A stretch of 64,000 nucleotides of DNA, from the NCBI RefSeq assembly GCF_002288635.1, contig NZ_NRSW01000001.1, positions 181,086 to 245,085 of the forward strand, written 5' to 3'. Made by a program: the position numbers and the translations under genes. Shown piece by piece: positions 43,390 through 52,906 of this stretch (position 1 is its first letter; each line of letters begins with the position of its first letter). The notes beneath the pieces are model-generated. The model ran no database searches and was not told the DNA's origin. It saw only the letters and a list, made by a program, of their open reading frames with translations. The DNA comes from Mucilaginibacter sp. MD40 (GTDB lineage Bacteria > Bacteroidota > Bacteroidia > Sphingobacteriales > Sphingobacteriaceae).

Positions 43390-44391
43390 ATGAATAAACT
43401 ATTTACCCTGTTGCTTATACTTATAGCTGTTAGCGCGGGTTCATGCGTTAAAAACGCAGACGTACAACCAGATTCCATTACGCTTAATTATACCGACCTC
43501 ACCCTGCAGGCAGGCAGCGGGAAACAGTTACTGGCATCGCGCTATGATGCCACACAGATCATCTGGACATCGTCTGACAGTACCGTAGCGTCTATCAATG
43601 AAAAGGGCGTAATTATGGCGCTAAAAGAGGGTACAACCTTAATGACGGCCAAGAGCAAGCAATATAACGTTACCGCTACCTGCACGGTAAAGGTTACTCC
43701 CCTGATTGTTGAGGGTAAAGATATTGGCATAGGTGCCGATGGTTCGGTATTTATTATAGGTACCGATAGTACATCTGCAAGTAGCGGATATAGTATTTCC
43801 AAATTGGTTAATAACACCTTAACCAAGCTGCCTGATTGTGGCGCTGTAAGGGTTGCTGTTGACCCCAAAGGCATGCCCTGGGTAGTCACCAAATCACATA
43901 GTATATTAAAATACAATGGCACTACATGGGTTGCTTTGCCCGGCACTGCTACAGATATAGGCATTGGTGCTAATGGGGCGGTATATGCCATTGGTAATAT
44001 TGAAGTATCGCCTACGGGTGGTAACAACATCATGCGCTGGAATGGTACAGCATGGGAAACCATGCCTGATTGCGCGGGTACACGCATAGCCGTAGCACCT
44101 GATGGCACGCCCTGGGTAGTTAATAAATCTAACCTTGTTTACAAGTATACGGGCAACTATCTGTGGGATCCTATGTATAACGTTTACGCCTATGACATAG
44201 GTATAGGCGCTAACGGAGCTGTATTTGTAACAGGTATGAAGCTTGGCAGCAATGATATACACGTATACCAATGGAACAACTTCAACTACGACTGGACAGA
44301 TCTGAATGTTTTGGGCGGCACCAACATTTCTGTAACGCCCGATGGGCATGCATGGTGGCTTGATAAAAATAATATCCTCCAGAAACGATAA
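43390..44391 (+). CDS. Lipoprotein with Ig-like (Big_2) domain and tectonin-type beta-propeller repeats
   Basis: 333 residues. Lipoprotein signal peptide (ISVSAGSC-type lipobox, Cys19). Residues about 30-105 form a bacterial Ig-like Big_2 domain ('ITLNYTDLTLQAGSGKQLLA...SDSTVASINEKGVIMALKEGTT' layout). From about 110 onward come at least five tectonin-like blades with alternating 'DIGIGANGAVYAIG' and 'GTPWVVNKSN(L)VYKY'. Tectonin propellers bind glycans or lipopolysaccharide in characterised proteins. A paralogue lies on the opposite side of the flippase gene (45841-46686). Likely surface-exposed glycan-binding lipoprotein. Confidence 0.8.
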   Translation: MNKLFTLLLILIAVSAGSCVKNADVQPDSITLNYTDLTLQAGSGKQLLASRYDATQIIWTSSDSTVASINEKGVIMALKEGTTLMTAKSKQYNVTATCTVKVTPLIVEGKDIGIGADGSVFIIGTDSTSASSGYSISKLVNNTLTKLPDCGAVRVAVDPKGMPWVVTKSHSILKYNGTTWVALPGTATDIGIGANGAVYAIGNIEVSPTGGNNIMRWNGTAWETMPDCAGTRIAVAPDGTPWVVNKSNLVYKYTGNYLWDPMYNVYAYDIGIGANGAVFVTGMKLGSNDIHVYQWNNFNYDWTDLNVLGGTNISVTPDGHAWWLDKNNILQKR

Positions 44392-44401
44392 TTAATAAGT
44401 A

Positions 44402-44437
44402 GCAGAGCCCGGCAAACCGCCGGGCTCTGCTTTTTTT
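44402..44437 (+). terminator. Intrinsic terminator of the Ig/tectonin lipoprotein gene
   Basis: A 12-bp perfect stem GCAGAGCCCGGC/GCCGGGCTCTGC with an AAACC loop and seven T residues. Confidence 0.92.
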
Positions 44438-44456
44438 ATACATTTGTGCAGTAGAT

Positions 44457-45776
44457 ATGCGCATACCCCATATTCCCGGATTTGATAAGCAGGCTTTAAA
44501 CAAGTATTTTAAAAATACCGGGATGGCTTTTATTGGCAAGGTGGGCAGTTTGGTAATTACCATGCTGGTAAATATCCAGATAGCCAATTACCTGCACTCC
44601 GAGCTCTTCGGTATCCTTAATGGCGCTATTACCTATGTGTATTTTTTCCAGGCGATAACATCATTAGGGTTAGACCAATATATTGTTAAAGAGCTGCATC
44701 AGCACCCCGAAAACCGCGACCGCATACTGGGCACCTCATTCAGGTTAAAATTATTTGCAGGGTTGCTGGCGTTACCGCTTATTTTTCTGGCCTACCACCT
44801 GTATCCGGCAAAAAGCACGCCTTACCTGTTTGTATTCATCTTGTCGTTTACAGGCGTTATCCAGTCTTTTAATATTATCGACCCCTATTTCCAATCGCAG
44901 GTACAATCCAAATATATTATGCAGGTACAGGTTACTGCCTACCTCATTTCCGCGTTTATTAAGCTGATGCTTATTTATGTGTTTAAAGCCCCTGTGTTAT
45001 GGTTTGTGTACGCGTTTTTATTTGATTGGATATTGTTATCGGCAGGGTATATCATTACCTACCGGCACAACGGCTACAGCATTTCAGGGTGGAGTTTTAA
45101 CAGCAAACTCGCGCGTAAGCTGGTATCGTTTTCATGGCCACTCATTATATCAGGCGTTATGGTTTCCGTTTATATGCGTATAGACCAGATCATGCTGCAA
45201 AACATGCGCAACGCTTCTGAAGCCGGAGCCTATGCCACGGTAGTAAGGTTTAGCGAGGCCTGGTATTTTATACCATCTGTAATAGTAAGCACGCTCTTCC
45301 CGGCCATTTTAAATGCCAGGCGTGATGACATAGAACGATACAAACGTCGCCTGCAAAACCTGTACGACCTGATGGTTTACATCAGTTTACCGGCAGCTAT
45401 TGTAATCAGTTTCGCGGCACCGCTGATATATAAACTATTTAAACCCGAATATGCCAGCGCGGCACCGGTGCTGGCAGTGCATATATGGTCGGGCGTGTTT
45501 GTTTTTTTGGGTGTAGCCAGCGGCCAGCAGCTCATCGCGGAAGATCACGCGCGGCTCAGTTTTATACGCACCGGTTTTGGCGCTATCGTAAACATCATAT
45601 TCAACTTATTACTTATCCCTACAATGGGCATGATGGGTACAGCCATCGCTACGCTTATTGCCTATGCCTCGTCTACCCTTTTCGTTATTTTTATACCAAA
45701 AGTGAGCAGGCAGGGTGTAATGATGTTTAAATCATTATTCTTTATATCATTGTTGCGCAAAATCACAAAAAAATAA
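44457..45776 (+). CDS. Oligosaccharide flippase (Wzx-like, MATE/MOP superfamily)
   Basis: 439 residues with 12-14 hydrophobic helices and only short loops. 'FGILNGAITYVYFFQAITSLGLDQYIVKEL' and 'RIDQIMLQNMRNASEAGAYATVVRFSEAWYFIP' are typical of polysaccharide biosynthesis (RfbX/Wzx) proteins, as is the N-terminal 'FKNTGMAFIGKVGSLVITMLVNIQIANYL'. It would flip lipid-linked glycans across the inner membrane. It opens the surface-glycan block that includes the methyltransferases and the glycosyltransferase downstream. Confidence 0.88.
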   Translation: MRIPHIPGFDKQALNKYFKNTGMAFIGKVGSLVITMLVNIQIANYLHSELFGILNGAITYVYFFQAITSLGLDQYIVKELHQHPENRDRILGTSFRLKLFAGLLALPLIFLAYHLYPAKSTPYLFVFILSFTGVIQSFNIIDPYFQSQVQSKYIMQVQVTAYLISAFIKLMLIYVFKAPVLWFVYAFLFDWILLSAGYIITYRHNGYSISGWSFNSKLARKLVSFSWPLIISGVMVSVYMRIDQIMLQNMRNASEAGAYATVVRFSEAWYFIPSVIVSTLFPAILNARRDDIERYKRRLQNLYDLMVYISLPAAIVISFAAPLIYKLFKPEYASAAPVLAVHIWSGVFVFLGVASGQQLIAEDHARLSFIRTGFGAIVNIIFNLLLIPTMGMMGTAIATLIAYASSTLFVIFIPKVSRQGVMMFKSLFFISLLRKITKK

Positions 45777-45802
45777 GTCTAAGCGAATTACCACTTAGAC
45801 TT
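45775..45802 (-). terminator. Intrinsic terminator of the tectonin lipoprotein gene, overlapping the flippase stop
   Basis: A 9-bp stem AAGTCTAAG/CTTAGACTT with a 10-nt loop. On the minus strand it is followed by ATTTTTTTG. The stem overlaps the last two bases of the flippase stop codon, so the T-run of this terminator is encoded within the flippase's Lys-rich C-terminus. Confidence 0.7.
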
Positions 45803-45840
45803 AAGATTTACCGATAGGTGTTATTTCTTTTGTAAGAGCA

Positions 45841-46686
45841 TTATAGATTAAGATTTCTATAAATTAAATGAGAGGCATTAACAGTCCACGGATGACCGTT
45901 AGGATCTACGGTTACATTTACACCGCTACCTAAAGCTGTATCTGTCCAGCCTGTACCATTCCATTTCGAAATTTTATACCCTCCTGTAGAAGAAACAACA
46001 GTTGTTCCTGAAATATATACAGCACCATTAGCACCAATTCCAATGTCAGTTGCAGTACCGGGCATCTGTATCCATAAGTTTCCGTTATATTTATAAATCA
46101 GGTGAGATTTATTTACCACCCATGGCGTACCCTGTGCATCAACAGCTATACGTACGCCGGCCGCGCCAGGCATAACTGTCCAGCTGCTTCCATTCCATTT
46201 CAAAATTCTGAAACCTCCGGTTGGAGACACTGTGGTAGTGTCAGTTATAAAAACCGAGCCGTTGGCGCCAATACCGATATCTGTAGCAGTTCCCGGCATT
46301 TGTGTCCATAAGTTTCCGTTGTATTTATAAATGAGGTTAGATTTATTTACCACCCATGGTGTACCTTGTGGATCTACGGCTATTTTAACACCAGCCGCGC
46401 CAGGCATAACTGTCCAGCTATTTCCGTTCCATTTTAAAATTCTGAAACCTCCGGTTGGAGATACTGTGGTGGTGTCAGTTATAAAAACAGAACCGTCAGC
46501 ACCTGCGCTAATATCCGTACCTGCTCCTGGTAACAATTCCCAGACATCAGCAGGAGTGGAAGCTGTTTTTAAAGTAATGTTTTCTGGTTTAGATACCGCT
46601 CCAACTGTTTTAGAGTTTTCTTTTTGGCATGCTGTAAAAAGAACTGCCAAAGATAATCCGTAGAGAATAATTTTTGCTTTTTTCAT
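45841..46686 (-). CDS. Tectonin-repeat lipoprotein with near-identical tandem repeats
   Basis: 281 residues, lipoprotein signal (LFTACQKE, Cys20). After about 35 linker residues there are three 78-residue units, each made of two blades: 'TDIGIGANGSVFITDTTTV' then 'GTPWVVNKSHLIYKYNGN'. Units 1 and 2 are almost identical in protein and DNA and the third has diverged. There is no enzymatic motif. It is a paralogue of the tectonin part of the lipoprotein at 43390, but lacks the Ig-like domain. Probable glycan binding at the cell surface; inferred from the family. Confidence 0.82.
   Translation of the reverse strand: MKKAKIILYGLSLAVLFTACQKENSKTVGAVSKPENITLKTASTPADVWELLPGAGTDISAGADGSVFITDTTTVSPTGGFRILKWNGNSWTVMPGAAGVKIAVDPQGTPWVVNKSNLIYKYNGNLWTQMPGTATDIGIGANGSVFITDTTTVSPTGGFRILKWNGSSWTVMPGAAGVRIAVDAQGTPWVVNKSHLIYKYNGNLWIQMPGTATDIGIGANGAVYISGTTVVSSTGGYKISKWNGTGWTDTALGSGVNVTVDPNGHPWTVNASHLIYRNLNL
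46049..46516 (-). repeat. Two near-identical 234-bp tandem repeats within the tectonin gene
   Basis: Corresponding landmarks recur exactly 234 bp apart, for example 'attctgaaacctccggttgg' at 46205 and 46439, and 'tccgtt(g/a)tatttataaat' at 46081 and 46315. Boundaries are approximate. Most differences are single bases, so the duplication is recent or kept uniform by recombination. Confidence 0.8.
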
Positions 46687-46860
46687 GTTTAATAAGATTA
46701 AGGTAAATCGAAAACAATTTAAAAATTAATCTTTAATTGATTGTTAATCAAAAATTAAATTCCGATTAGAAGTTTAATTTAGCCCAATAAATTATTATAC
46801 AGTATAATTTTTGTCATACGATTATTTGTTATTTTCACCCTTTCAAAAAATTACAAAACG

Positions 46861-47514
46861 TTGAGTACCTTTTCCTCCCTTATAAAAGTTTTAACCAAAC
46901 CTGCGCACCTGCGCGCATTGCTATCATTCAATAATAAAGGCTATTTAACGGATATCGGATGGTTCAAGGCTTTTGACAGCCGATCGCCGGTTGATGCCGA
47001 CGGGAACCCCATTCCCTGGGTTACTTATTCTTTTATTGATTTTATAAAAGATAAACTCAGCAAACAGCTTAGCATTTTTGAGTTTGGGTCGGGCAACTCC
47101 ACCTATTTTTACGCGAAATATGCAGGCAGCGTAGTTTCTGTTGAACATGATAAACAATGGTTTGACAAAATTGTGCAATCCGGGAAAAAACCCGCCAACG
47201 CGGAAATGATCTACTGTGAACTGGTACGTGATGGCGAATACTGCCGTGCCCCGTTAAAGCTGGACAAAAAATTCGACATTATTATCGTTGATGGCCGCGA
47301 CCGGGTAAACTGCTGCAAAAAAGGGATTGAAGCCCTAAGCGAAAACGGCATCATGGTGCTTGATGATTCGGAACGGGAAGCTTATAAGGAAGCTGTTGAT
47401 TTTTTAACTAGCAAGGGTTTTAAACATTTGCTTTTCAGCGGCATATCTCCCGGTCTGTTTTATCGTAAATCAACTTCGGTATTTTATAAAGCGGATAACT
47501 GCCTGGATATATAG
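46861..47514 (+). CDS. Class I SAM-dependent methyltransferase-like protein
   Basis: 217 residues, starting at a TTG (46861), because no in-frame ATG occurs before residue 117 and the domain needs the N-terminal part. Motif I is 'LSIFEFGSGNSTYFYAK' (about 70-85), motif II 'SVEHDKQWFDKI', and the acidic strand-4 motif 'FDIIIVDGRDRVNCC'. This layout is like the FkbM/'FGSGNST' methyltransferases seen in glycan clusters. It precedes the type IX secreted protein by 35 bp. The substrate is unknown. Confidence 0.72.
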   Translation: MSTFSSLIKVLTKPAHLRALLSFNNKGYLTDIGWFKAFDSRSPVDADGNPIPWVTYSFIDFIKDKLSKQLSIFEFGSGNSTYFYAKYAGSVVSVEHDKQWFDKIVQSGKKPANAEMIYCELVRDGEYCRAPLKLDKKFDIIIVDGRDRVNCCKKGIEALSENGIMVLDDSEREAYKEAVDFLTSKGFKHLLFSGISPGLFYRKSTSVFYKADNCLDI

Positions 47515-47549
47515 GTTAACGTCCGGCAAAACTCTTTAAAAACTAAACC

Positions 47550-50500
47550 TTGTTACCCGCGCATAAATCATCATCCTTACTGTTTTTACGCTACCTATTT
47601 AAAGTTGCTGTAAGTAGTGGCATCGCTGCGCTTCTGCTTTTATTTATTTGCCAAAATGTATTTGCGGCTAAAATCGCGACTACCGATAATCATCCCTTAA
47701 ATGATTCCACCGCCGGAAAATTAAAGAGATTAAGGGCTGCCGGGAATTGTTACGATGTAAATTGGACTACCTGGCCTTCTCAAAACAACATAAACAGTTT
47801 AACCGGTAGTATAATTGATGCTGATGGTACACCGATCAGCATTAATATGGTGGCGAATTATTCATTTGGCACCACGCCATCTATCTATTCATTTAGTAGC
47901 AGGCTTAGCGGTTATCCATCAGCCATACCCAACGCTACGGTTCCAAAAACGGAATGGGCTGCAGGCGCGGGCGGTACAACTACAATGTGCTTCTCAAGGA
48001 AAGTTACCAATCCGGTTCTTTTATTAGCTTCATTGGGTAGCTCAGCACCTCAAAGTGCTTCGCTTGATTTTTCTACTCCATATGTTGTTTTATATGACGG
48101 CGGTGGAATGGTTTATAATAGCAGCACAAAAATTACTGGTACCGAAGGATATGCCATAATCATGTTTCCGGGAGATTTTACCTGCGTAACCATTAACTCA
48201 ACCACACCGGAGAATTATACCAATTTAACTTGGGGTATAAGACCACAACCTTTCAATATTAACATAAATGATGGCGCGGTAACTTGTGGCAGCACCACTG
48301 TAACAGCAGACGGCGGCGTTTCCTATCATTGGAGCGGCGGCGACACACCGAATCAGCCAAATAACACTTTTCGTACGAGCGGCGTTTATACAGTTACAGT
48401 AACCAACGCGGCGGGTTGTGTAGCATCGGCATCAAAATCAGTTACCGTTTATGAAGGAGTGCCGTTAATCACCGGATTTTCGGTACCCGGGCAAGTTGCG
48501 CCTGCCACAATAAATCAATATGATAAAACTGTAGAAATTACCGTTGCCGATGGCACTGACTTATCAGCTTTAACACCCCAAATTACCACATCTGATGCTG
48601 TAAGTGTTATCCCTGCGATAAACACTACTCAAAATTTTAATACGCCCGTTAACTATACGTTAAGCAATGTTTGTGCTAATGTATTTTACAAGGTAACTGT
48701 GAAAACACAAACTGTTGTTATACCTATTAGCGCATGCCCGGCTACCCCGGTTACTATGGCAGGGGCAGAGGTAACGCCGCCCGTTAGCAATTTTTTATGG
48801 CAAAGAGAGGAAGCGGGCAATTGGGTAACAGCCGAAGGAATTTCCAACACAGCAAATTATATCACTAATGCTCCTTCAAATTTAACCGGCTTTGATATCA
48901 TCAGAAATTACCGGCGGGTTGTAAACAAAGGGGGAATTATAACCTATGATTCATACTACCGGTTAACTACCAACGCAACAACAGCACAAAATGTAATTTC
49001 TGTTGATAAACCGGTTACCTGCGGTACAGGTATCCAGCATATTTATTTCACCGGTAATGTCCCTAAAGGTTACTTGGGGTATTCATCCTATCAATGGCAA
49101 ACCAGCGCGGATGGTATGAATTGGCAAAACGCAACTAACGCTATTGCACAAAACTGGGCATTAAGTATTGTGCTTTCCAATAAGTTGTGGGTTAGGCGTG
49201 TTACTAAAACCGGCGATTGCGAGGCTTACAGTAATGCTGTATCAATTGATTATATAACGGGCCCTACTACAGCTGACGCCGGCCAGCCAGTTACACTGTG
49301 TAACCTAAGCTCTTACACGCTACAAGGCAATAATCCTCAAACAGGAGAAACGGGCACATGGTCTGTAACATCGGCAAGCGGTTATAATCCTTTCAATGCA
49401 TCCAACATCCATGATCCTCATGCAGTGATAAACGGCCTGCCTGCAAACACGCAATTGAATTTTACCTGGACCATTACTAAGCCAAACTGCGATGAGGCAA
49501 GCAGCGCTTCGGTACTTATTACAAATGGTATCAGCAGCAGCATAACAGGTTTTTCTGTCCCGGGGCAGAACAGCCCGGCAATTATTGATCAAACTGATCA
49601 TACCATAACGGTTTCTGTATCACCACTAATCGATCGCGCGCACCTGACACCAACAATCACCACCGATAATGGCACACTTATTCCGGAATCAGGTGTAGAA
49701 CGTGATTTTACATCTCCGGTAAATTACACCCTGTCCAATGTTTGCGCCAATGTCACTTATAAAGTTATTGTTACCCAAATTGTACCGGAAGTATTAAACA
49801 TTTGCCAAGACGCTTTTAACATCCTTTTGCCCGGGACGGATGTAAACGGCGCAACATACCAATGGGAAAAGCTCATCAATGGCACCTGGCAGTCGGTTGG
49901 TAGCGGTGGTAACAACTCTGATTATATTGCACCTATTTCGGGAGGCTCTTCGGCAATAGTAGTAGAAAGCTACAGGCGCAGAACAATAGCTAATGGCATA
50001 ATTAACTATCAGCCCTACATAAACGTCAATATTAACCCGCAGATAAATAATAATACTATTAGTGGGAATACCAATGTGATATGTGCAACAGGCTCCAGAA
50101 ATGTAACCATATCCGGTACTACGCCAACAGGCGGCAATGGCATTATCACTTATAAATGGCGCGTAAGTGCTGACAATGTAAACTGGCAAATTTTAGACAA
50201 CACCAACGGAAAAGATTATCAGTTTATATTTAACGCAACAACAAAACAATATTACTCAAGATTAGCCTTATCAGGAAATTGCCAAACAGCGAGCAACACC
50301 GTAATAATTGATTATGCAGGTAATGTAACGGTAAGCACGGTAAACGTTTCGCCATTATCATGCGGACAAACGCAGGTGACATTAAACGGGAAACAACCGG
50401 GCAGTAATGAAGAAGGTACCTGGAGCCTGGAGGGCCCGGAGGGGTATAATCCGTTTAACAATGAGAATGTCCATAACCCGCTTGTTACATTAAACAACGT

Positions 50501-51092
50501 TCCGCCTGACGTGGATATTAAATTTACCTGGACTATTGCACAGCAAATTTGCGGCGCATTTTCAAAAGGCAGCACCTCGGTACACATTAACAGTAACCCA
50601 ATTGCTAATGCAGGTAACGACGTTTTAATTAAGAATGGTGAGAAAACAACGCTCAACGGTAGTGTAAGCGCTAATTCAACCTTTTTTTGGTCGCCGGCCA
50701 ATGGCTTAAGCGACCCAACCATTTTAAACCCGGTAGCATCACCTGTTGAAACCACCGTTTATACACTTACAGCCACAAATGCTGCCGGATGCAAAGCCTT
50801 TGCGAGTGTAAAAATCACCGTAGATAATGAACTGCAAATACCTAACACAATAACACCTAATGGCGATGGAATAAATGATACCTGGGTAATAAAGAATTTG
50901 GAAAATCATCCTAAAGCAAGCATTCAGATATTTACCCGGTCGGGCACCCTGGTGTATTTTGCGAAAGGTGGTTCAAAAAAATGGGATGCCATCTATAACG
51001 GTAAAAAACTACCTGCCGCTGTATATTATTATATTATCACTTTAGATGACGACAACGCAAAAAAAACAGGCTGGGTAACAGTTATTTATTAA
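47550..51092 (+). CDS. Large type IX secreted, gliding-motility-associated (CHU_C) adhesin-like protein
   Basis: 1180 residues. The start is a TTG at 47550: it is followed by a proper signal peptide (SSGIAALLLLFICQNVFAA), and the first in-frame ATG comes only about 100 residues later. The body is beta-sandwich/Ig-like, with two copies of a 'GFSVPGQ...PA.I...D.T..V.V' to 'PVNYTLSNVCANV.YKV' module (about 310-390 and 670-740). A PKD-like segment (about 1010-1090) has 'NAGNDVLIKNGEKTTL'. The C-terminal about 85 residues, 'NTITPNGDGINDTWVIKNLE' to 'GWVTVIY', are the CHU_C type B sorting domain of the type IX secretion system. Likely a surface adhesin. Confidence 0.87.
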   Translation: MLPAHKSSSLLFLRYLFKVAVSSGIAALLLLFICQNVFAAKIATTDNHPLNDSTAGKLKRLRAAGNCYDVNWTTWPSQNNINSLTGSIIDADGTPISINMVANYSFGTTPSIYSFSSRLSGYPSAIPNATVPKTEWAAGAGGTTTMCFSRKVTNPVLLLASLGSSAPQSASLDFSTPYVVLYDGGGMVYNSSTKITGTEGYAIIMFPGDFTCVTINSTTPENYTNLTWGIRPQPFNININDGAVTCGSTTVTADGGVSYHWSGGDTPNQPNNTFRTSGVYTVTVTNAAGCVASASKSVTVYEGVPLITGFSVPGQVAPATINQYDKTVEITVADGTDLSALTPQITTSDAVSVIPAINTTQNFNTPVNYTLSNVCANVFYKVTVKTQTVVIPISACPATPVTMAGAEVTPPVSNFLWQREEAGNWVTAEGISNTANYITNAPSNLTGFDIIRNYRRVVNKGGIITYDSYYRLTTNATTAQNVISVDKPVTCGTGIQHIYFTGNVPKGYLGYSSYQWQTSADGMNWQNATNAIAQNWALSIVLSNKLWVRRVTKTGDCEAYSNAVSIDYITGPTTADAGQPVTLCNLSSYTLQGNNPQTGETGTWSVTSASGYNPFNASNIHDPHAVINGLPANTQLNFTWTITKPNCDEASSASVLITNGISSSITGFSVPGQNSPAIIDQTDHTITVSVSPLIDRAHLTPTITTDNGTLIPESGVERDFTSPVNYTLSNVCANVTYKVIVTQIVPEVLNICQDAFNILLPGTDVNGATYQWEKLINGTWQSVGSGGNNSDYIAPISGGSSAIVVESYRRRTIANGIINYQPYINVNINPQINNNTISGNTNVICATGSRNVTISGTTPTGGNGIITYKWRVSADNVNWQILDNTNGKDYQFIFNATTKQYYSRLALSGNCQTASNTVIIDYAGNVTVSTVNVSPLSCGQTQVTLNGKQPGSNEEGTWSLEGPEGYNPFNNENVHNPLVTLNNVPPDVDIKFTWTIAQQICGAFSKGSTSVHINSNPIANAGNDVLIKNGEKTTLNGSVSANSTFFWSPANGLSDPTILNPVASPVETTVYTLTATNAAGCKAFASVKITVDNELQIPNTITPNGDGINDTWVIKNLENHPKASIQIFTRSGTLVYFAKGGSKKWDAIYNGKKLPAAVYYYIITLDDDNAKKTGWVTVIY

Positions 51093-51101
51093 TATTGTGC
51101 T

Positions 51102-51872
51102 ATGGAGGCATCACAACTCAGCGGCAACGTTAAAACCGCTTATGATGAGTTTTATAAAAAGCATGATGAGGACTGGCGCATGCTTGGCGCCAAGTACAAG
51201 GCGCAGCATATTATAGAGGTATGCGGCGGTCTGCAATTTAAAACGGTGCTGGAAGTAGGTGCCGGCGATGGCAGTATCCTCAAATACCTGTCTGATGCCG
51301 GTTTTGCGCCGGAATATCATGCGGTTGAAATATCCGACAGCGGCGTTGAGCATATTAAGAACCGCCATATTAACGGCCTCGCTTCTGTGCAGGTATTTGA
51401 CGGCTATAAGCTACCCTTTGCTGATAATAGCTTTGATCTTATTATTCTTTCGCACGTATTGGAGCATGTTGAACATGAGCGCCTGCTGCTGCGCGAATTA
51501 AAACGTGTAGCCCGCCATTTTGTAATAGAGGTGCCTATTGATTATAAAACCAACGTAGATAAGCGCATAAAGCATTTCCTGGCTTACGGGCATATTAATG
51601 TGTATACGCCCACCTCGTTACGCTATTTGCTGCAAACCGAGGGTTTTGATGTAAAAAAAGATCTTACTTCTATTATAGCGCCGGAGGTAACCCGCTTCAA
51701 TACTTTTGTCAATCAAAAGAAACCGGCCAATTTGTTCAATCAGCTCAAAATATCGGCCGAATACCTGGTTAAGAAAACGCTGATCGGCCTGATCGCGGGC
51801 ATGGGCGAAAAGCTGGCCAACGCCTACACCGTTTTATGCACCAAAACCGATAAACAGGCCGAGATATTTTAA
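51102..51872 (+). CDS. Class I SAM-dependent methyltransferase (UbiE/Methyltransf_11 type)
   Basis: 256 residues. SAM motif I '[21 protein letters not shown]' (about 48-68), the acidic ribose-binding '[15 protein letters not shown]', post-motif '[22 protein letters not shown]' (about 100-120) and '[14 protein letters not shown]' are all standard for Methyltransf_11. A C-terminal about 70 residues are unlike ubiquinone enzymes. It is located 9 bp after the adhesin and 23 bp before a glycosyltransferase, so it probably modifies a surface glycan. The exact substrate is not known. Confidence 0.83.
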   Translation: MEASQLSGNVKTAYDEFYKKHDEDWRMLGAKYKAQHIIEVCGGLQFKTVLEVGAGDGSILKYLSDAGFAPEYHAVEISDSGVEHIKNRHINGLASVQVFDGYKLPFADNSFDLIILSHVLEHVEHERLLLRELKRVARHFVIEVPIDYKTNVDKRIKHFLAYGHINVYTPTSLRYLLQTEGFDVKKDLTSIIAPEVTRFNTFVNQKKPANLFNQLKISAEYLVKKTLIGLIAGMGEKLANAYTVLCTKTDKQAEIF

Positions 51873-51895
51873 ATAACTTTGCCGGGTACCATTAA

Positions 51896-52825
51896 TTGAT
51901 CCAATTGAACGCCTCCCCTGCTCCTATAGCGCTATTTGTATACAACCGGCCTGCGCATACGCTCGAAACACTCTCGTATCTGAGAAAAAATGAATTAGCG
52001 GCGCAATCAGACCTGTATATATTTTCTGATGGGCCTAAAAGCGAAAAAGATGCCGCCAATGTAGCGGAGGTCAGGAAGATAGCTGCTGAAGTATCGGGCT
52101 TTAAAACGGTAACCTTAATCGCTCGCGAGCGCAACATGGGACTGGCCAACTCGGTGATCAGCGGGGTTAGCCAGTTGGTGGCAACACATGGCCGAGTAAT
52201 TGTTTTTGAGGACGACCTTATTTCATCACCCTATACTCTCGAGTATTTTAATGACGCCCTTAACCATTACCAGGACGAAGAAAAAGTGATGCATATCAGC
52301 GGTTATATTTTCCCGCTGGAGAACGCCCACCTGCCGGAAACATTCTTTTTCCGCGCGGCATTAAGCTGGGGCTGGGCCACCTGGGCACGCGCCTGGAAAA
52401 ACTTTGAGCCCGATGTCGATCAACTCATCAGCCGTTTTGATGACGAGAAGATAAAACAGTTCTCTATAGAAGGCACCATGAACTTCTGGAAACAGATACA
52501 GGACTTTAAAGCAGGCAAAAATAATTCTTGGGCTATACGCTGGTACGCTTCGGTATTTCTTAACGGCGGGCTTACCTTAAACCCTTCGCAATCGCTTATC
52601 CACAACATCGGGCATGATGGCAGCGGCACCCATTCTAATATAGAGCATATGTACGGCGTAAAACTGGCCGGGCACCGCATCACACAGTTTCCGGATAAAG
52701 TTGAGGAAAACACGGTGGCCTACCAGGCTATCAAACACTTCCTTAGCCGCCGCAAAGGCAGCCTCTTACAGCGCATGGCACGCTTCGCTAACCAACTCAT
52801 AGTTAAATACTTTTCTAAAAAATAG
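51896..52825 (+). CDS. GNT-I/GT2-like glycosyltransferase
   Basis: 309 residues, apparent TTG start at 51896; no ATG occurs until residue about 138. 'APIALFVYNRPAHTLETLSYLRKN' is the first GT-A strand, 'LYIFSDGPKSEKD' the second, and 'RVIVFEDDLISSPYTLEYFNDAL' carries the EDD metal motif. 'SWGWATWARAWKNFEPD' is a signature of bacterial GNT-I-like sugar transferases in Bacteroidota glycan loci. Last gene of the rightward glycan/adhesin block. Donor and acceptor are unknown. Confidence 0.8.
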   Translation: MIQLNASPAPIALFVYNRPAHTLETLSYLRKNELAAQSDLYIFSDGPKSEKDAANVAEVRKIAAEVSGFKTVTLIARERNMGLANSVISGVSQLVATHGRVIVFEDDLISSPYTLEYFNDALNHYQDEEKVMHISGYIFPLENAHLPETFFFRAALSWGWATWARAWKNFEPDVDQLISRFDDEKIKQFSIEGTMNFWKQIQDFKAGKNNSWAIRWYASVFLNGGLTLNPSQSLIHNIGHDGSGTHSNIEHMYGVKLAGHRITQFPDKVEENTVAYQAIKHFLSRRKGSLLQRMARFANQLIVKYFSKK

Positions 52826-52906
52826 CTTTATTAACATTCGGGCATGTATTTTAATATTTGTTAATAAATATTATTAAAATATATAGTCTACATAATATAT
52901 AGATAT

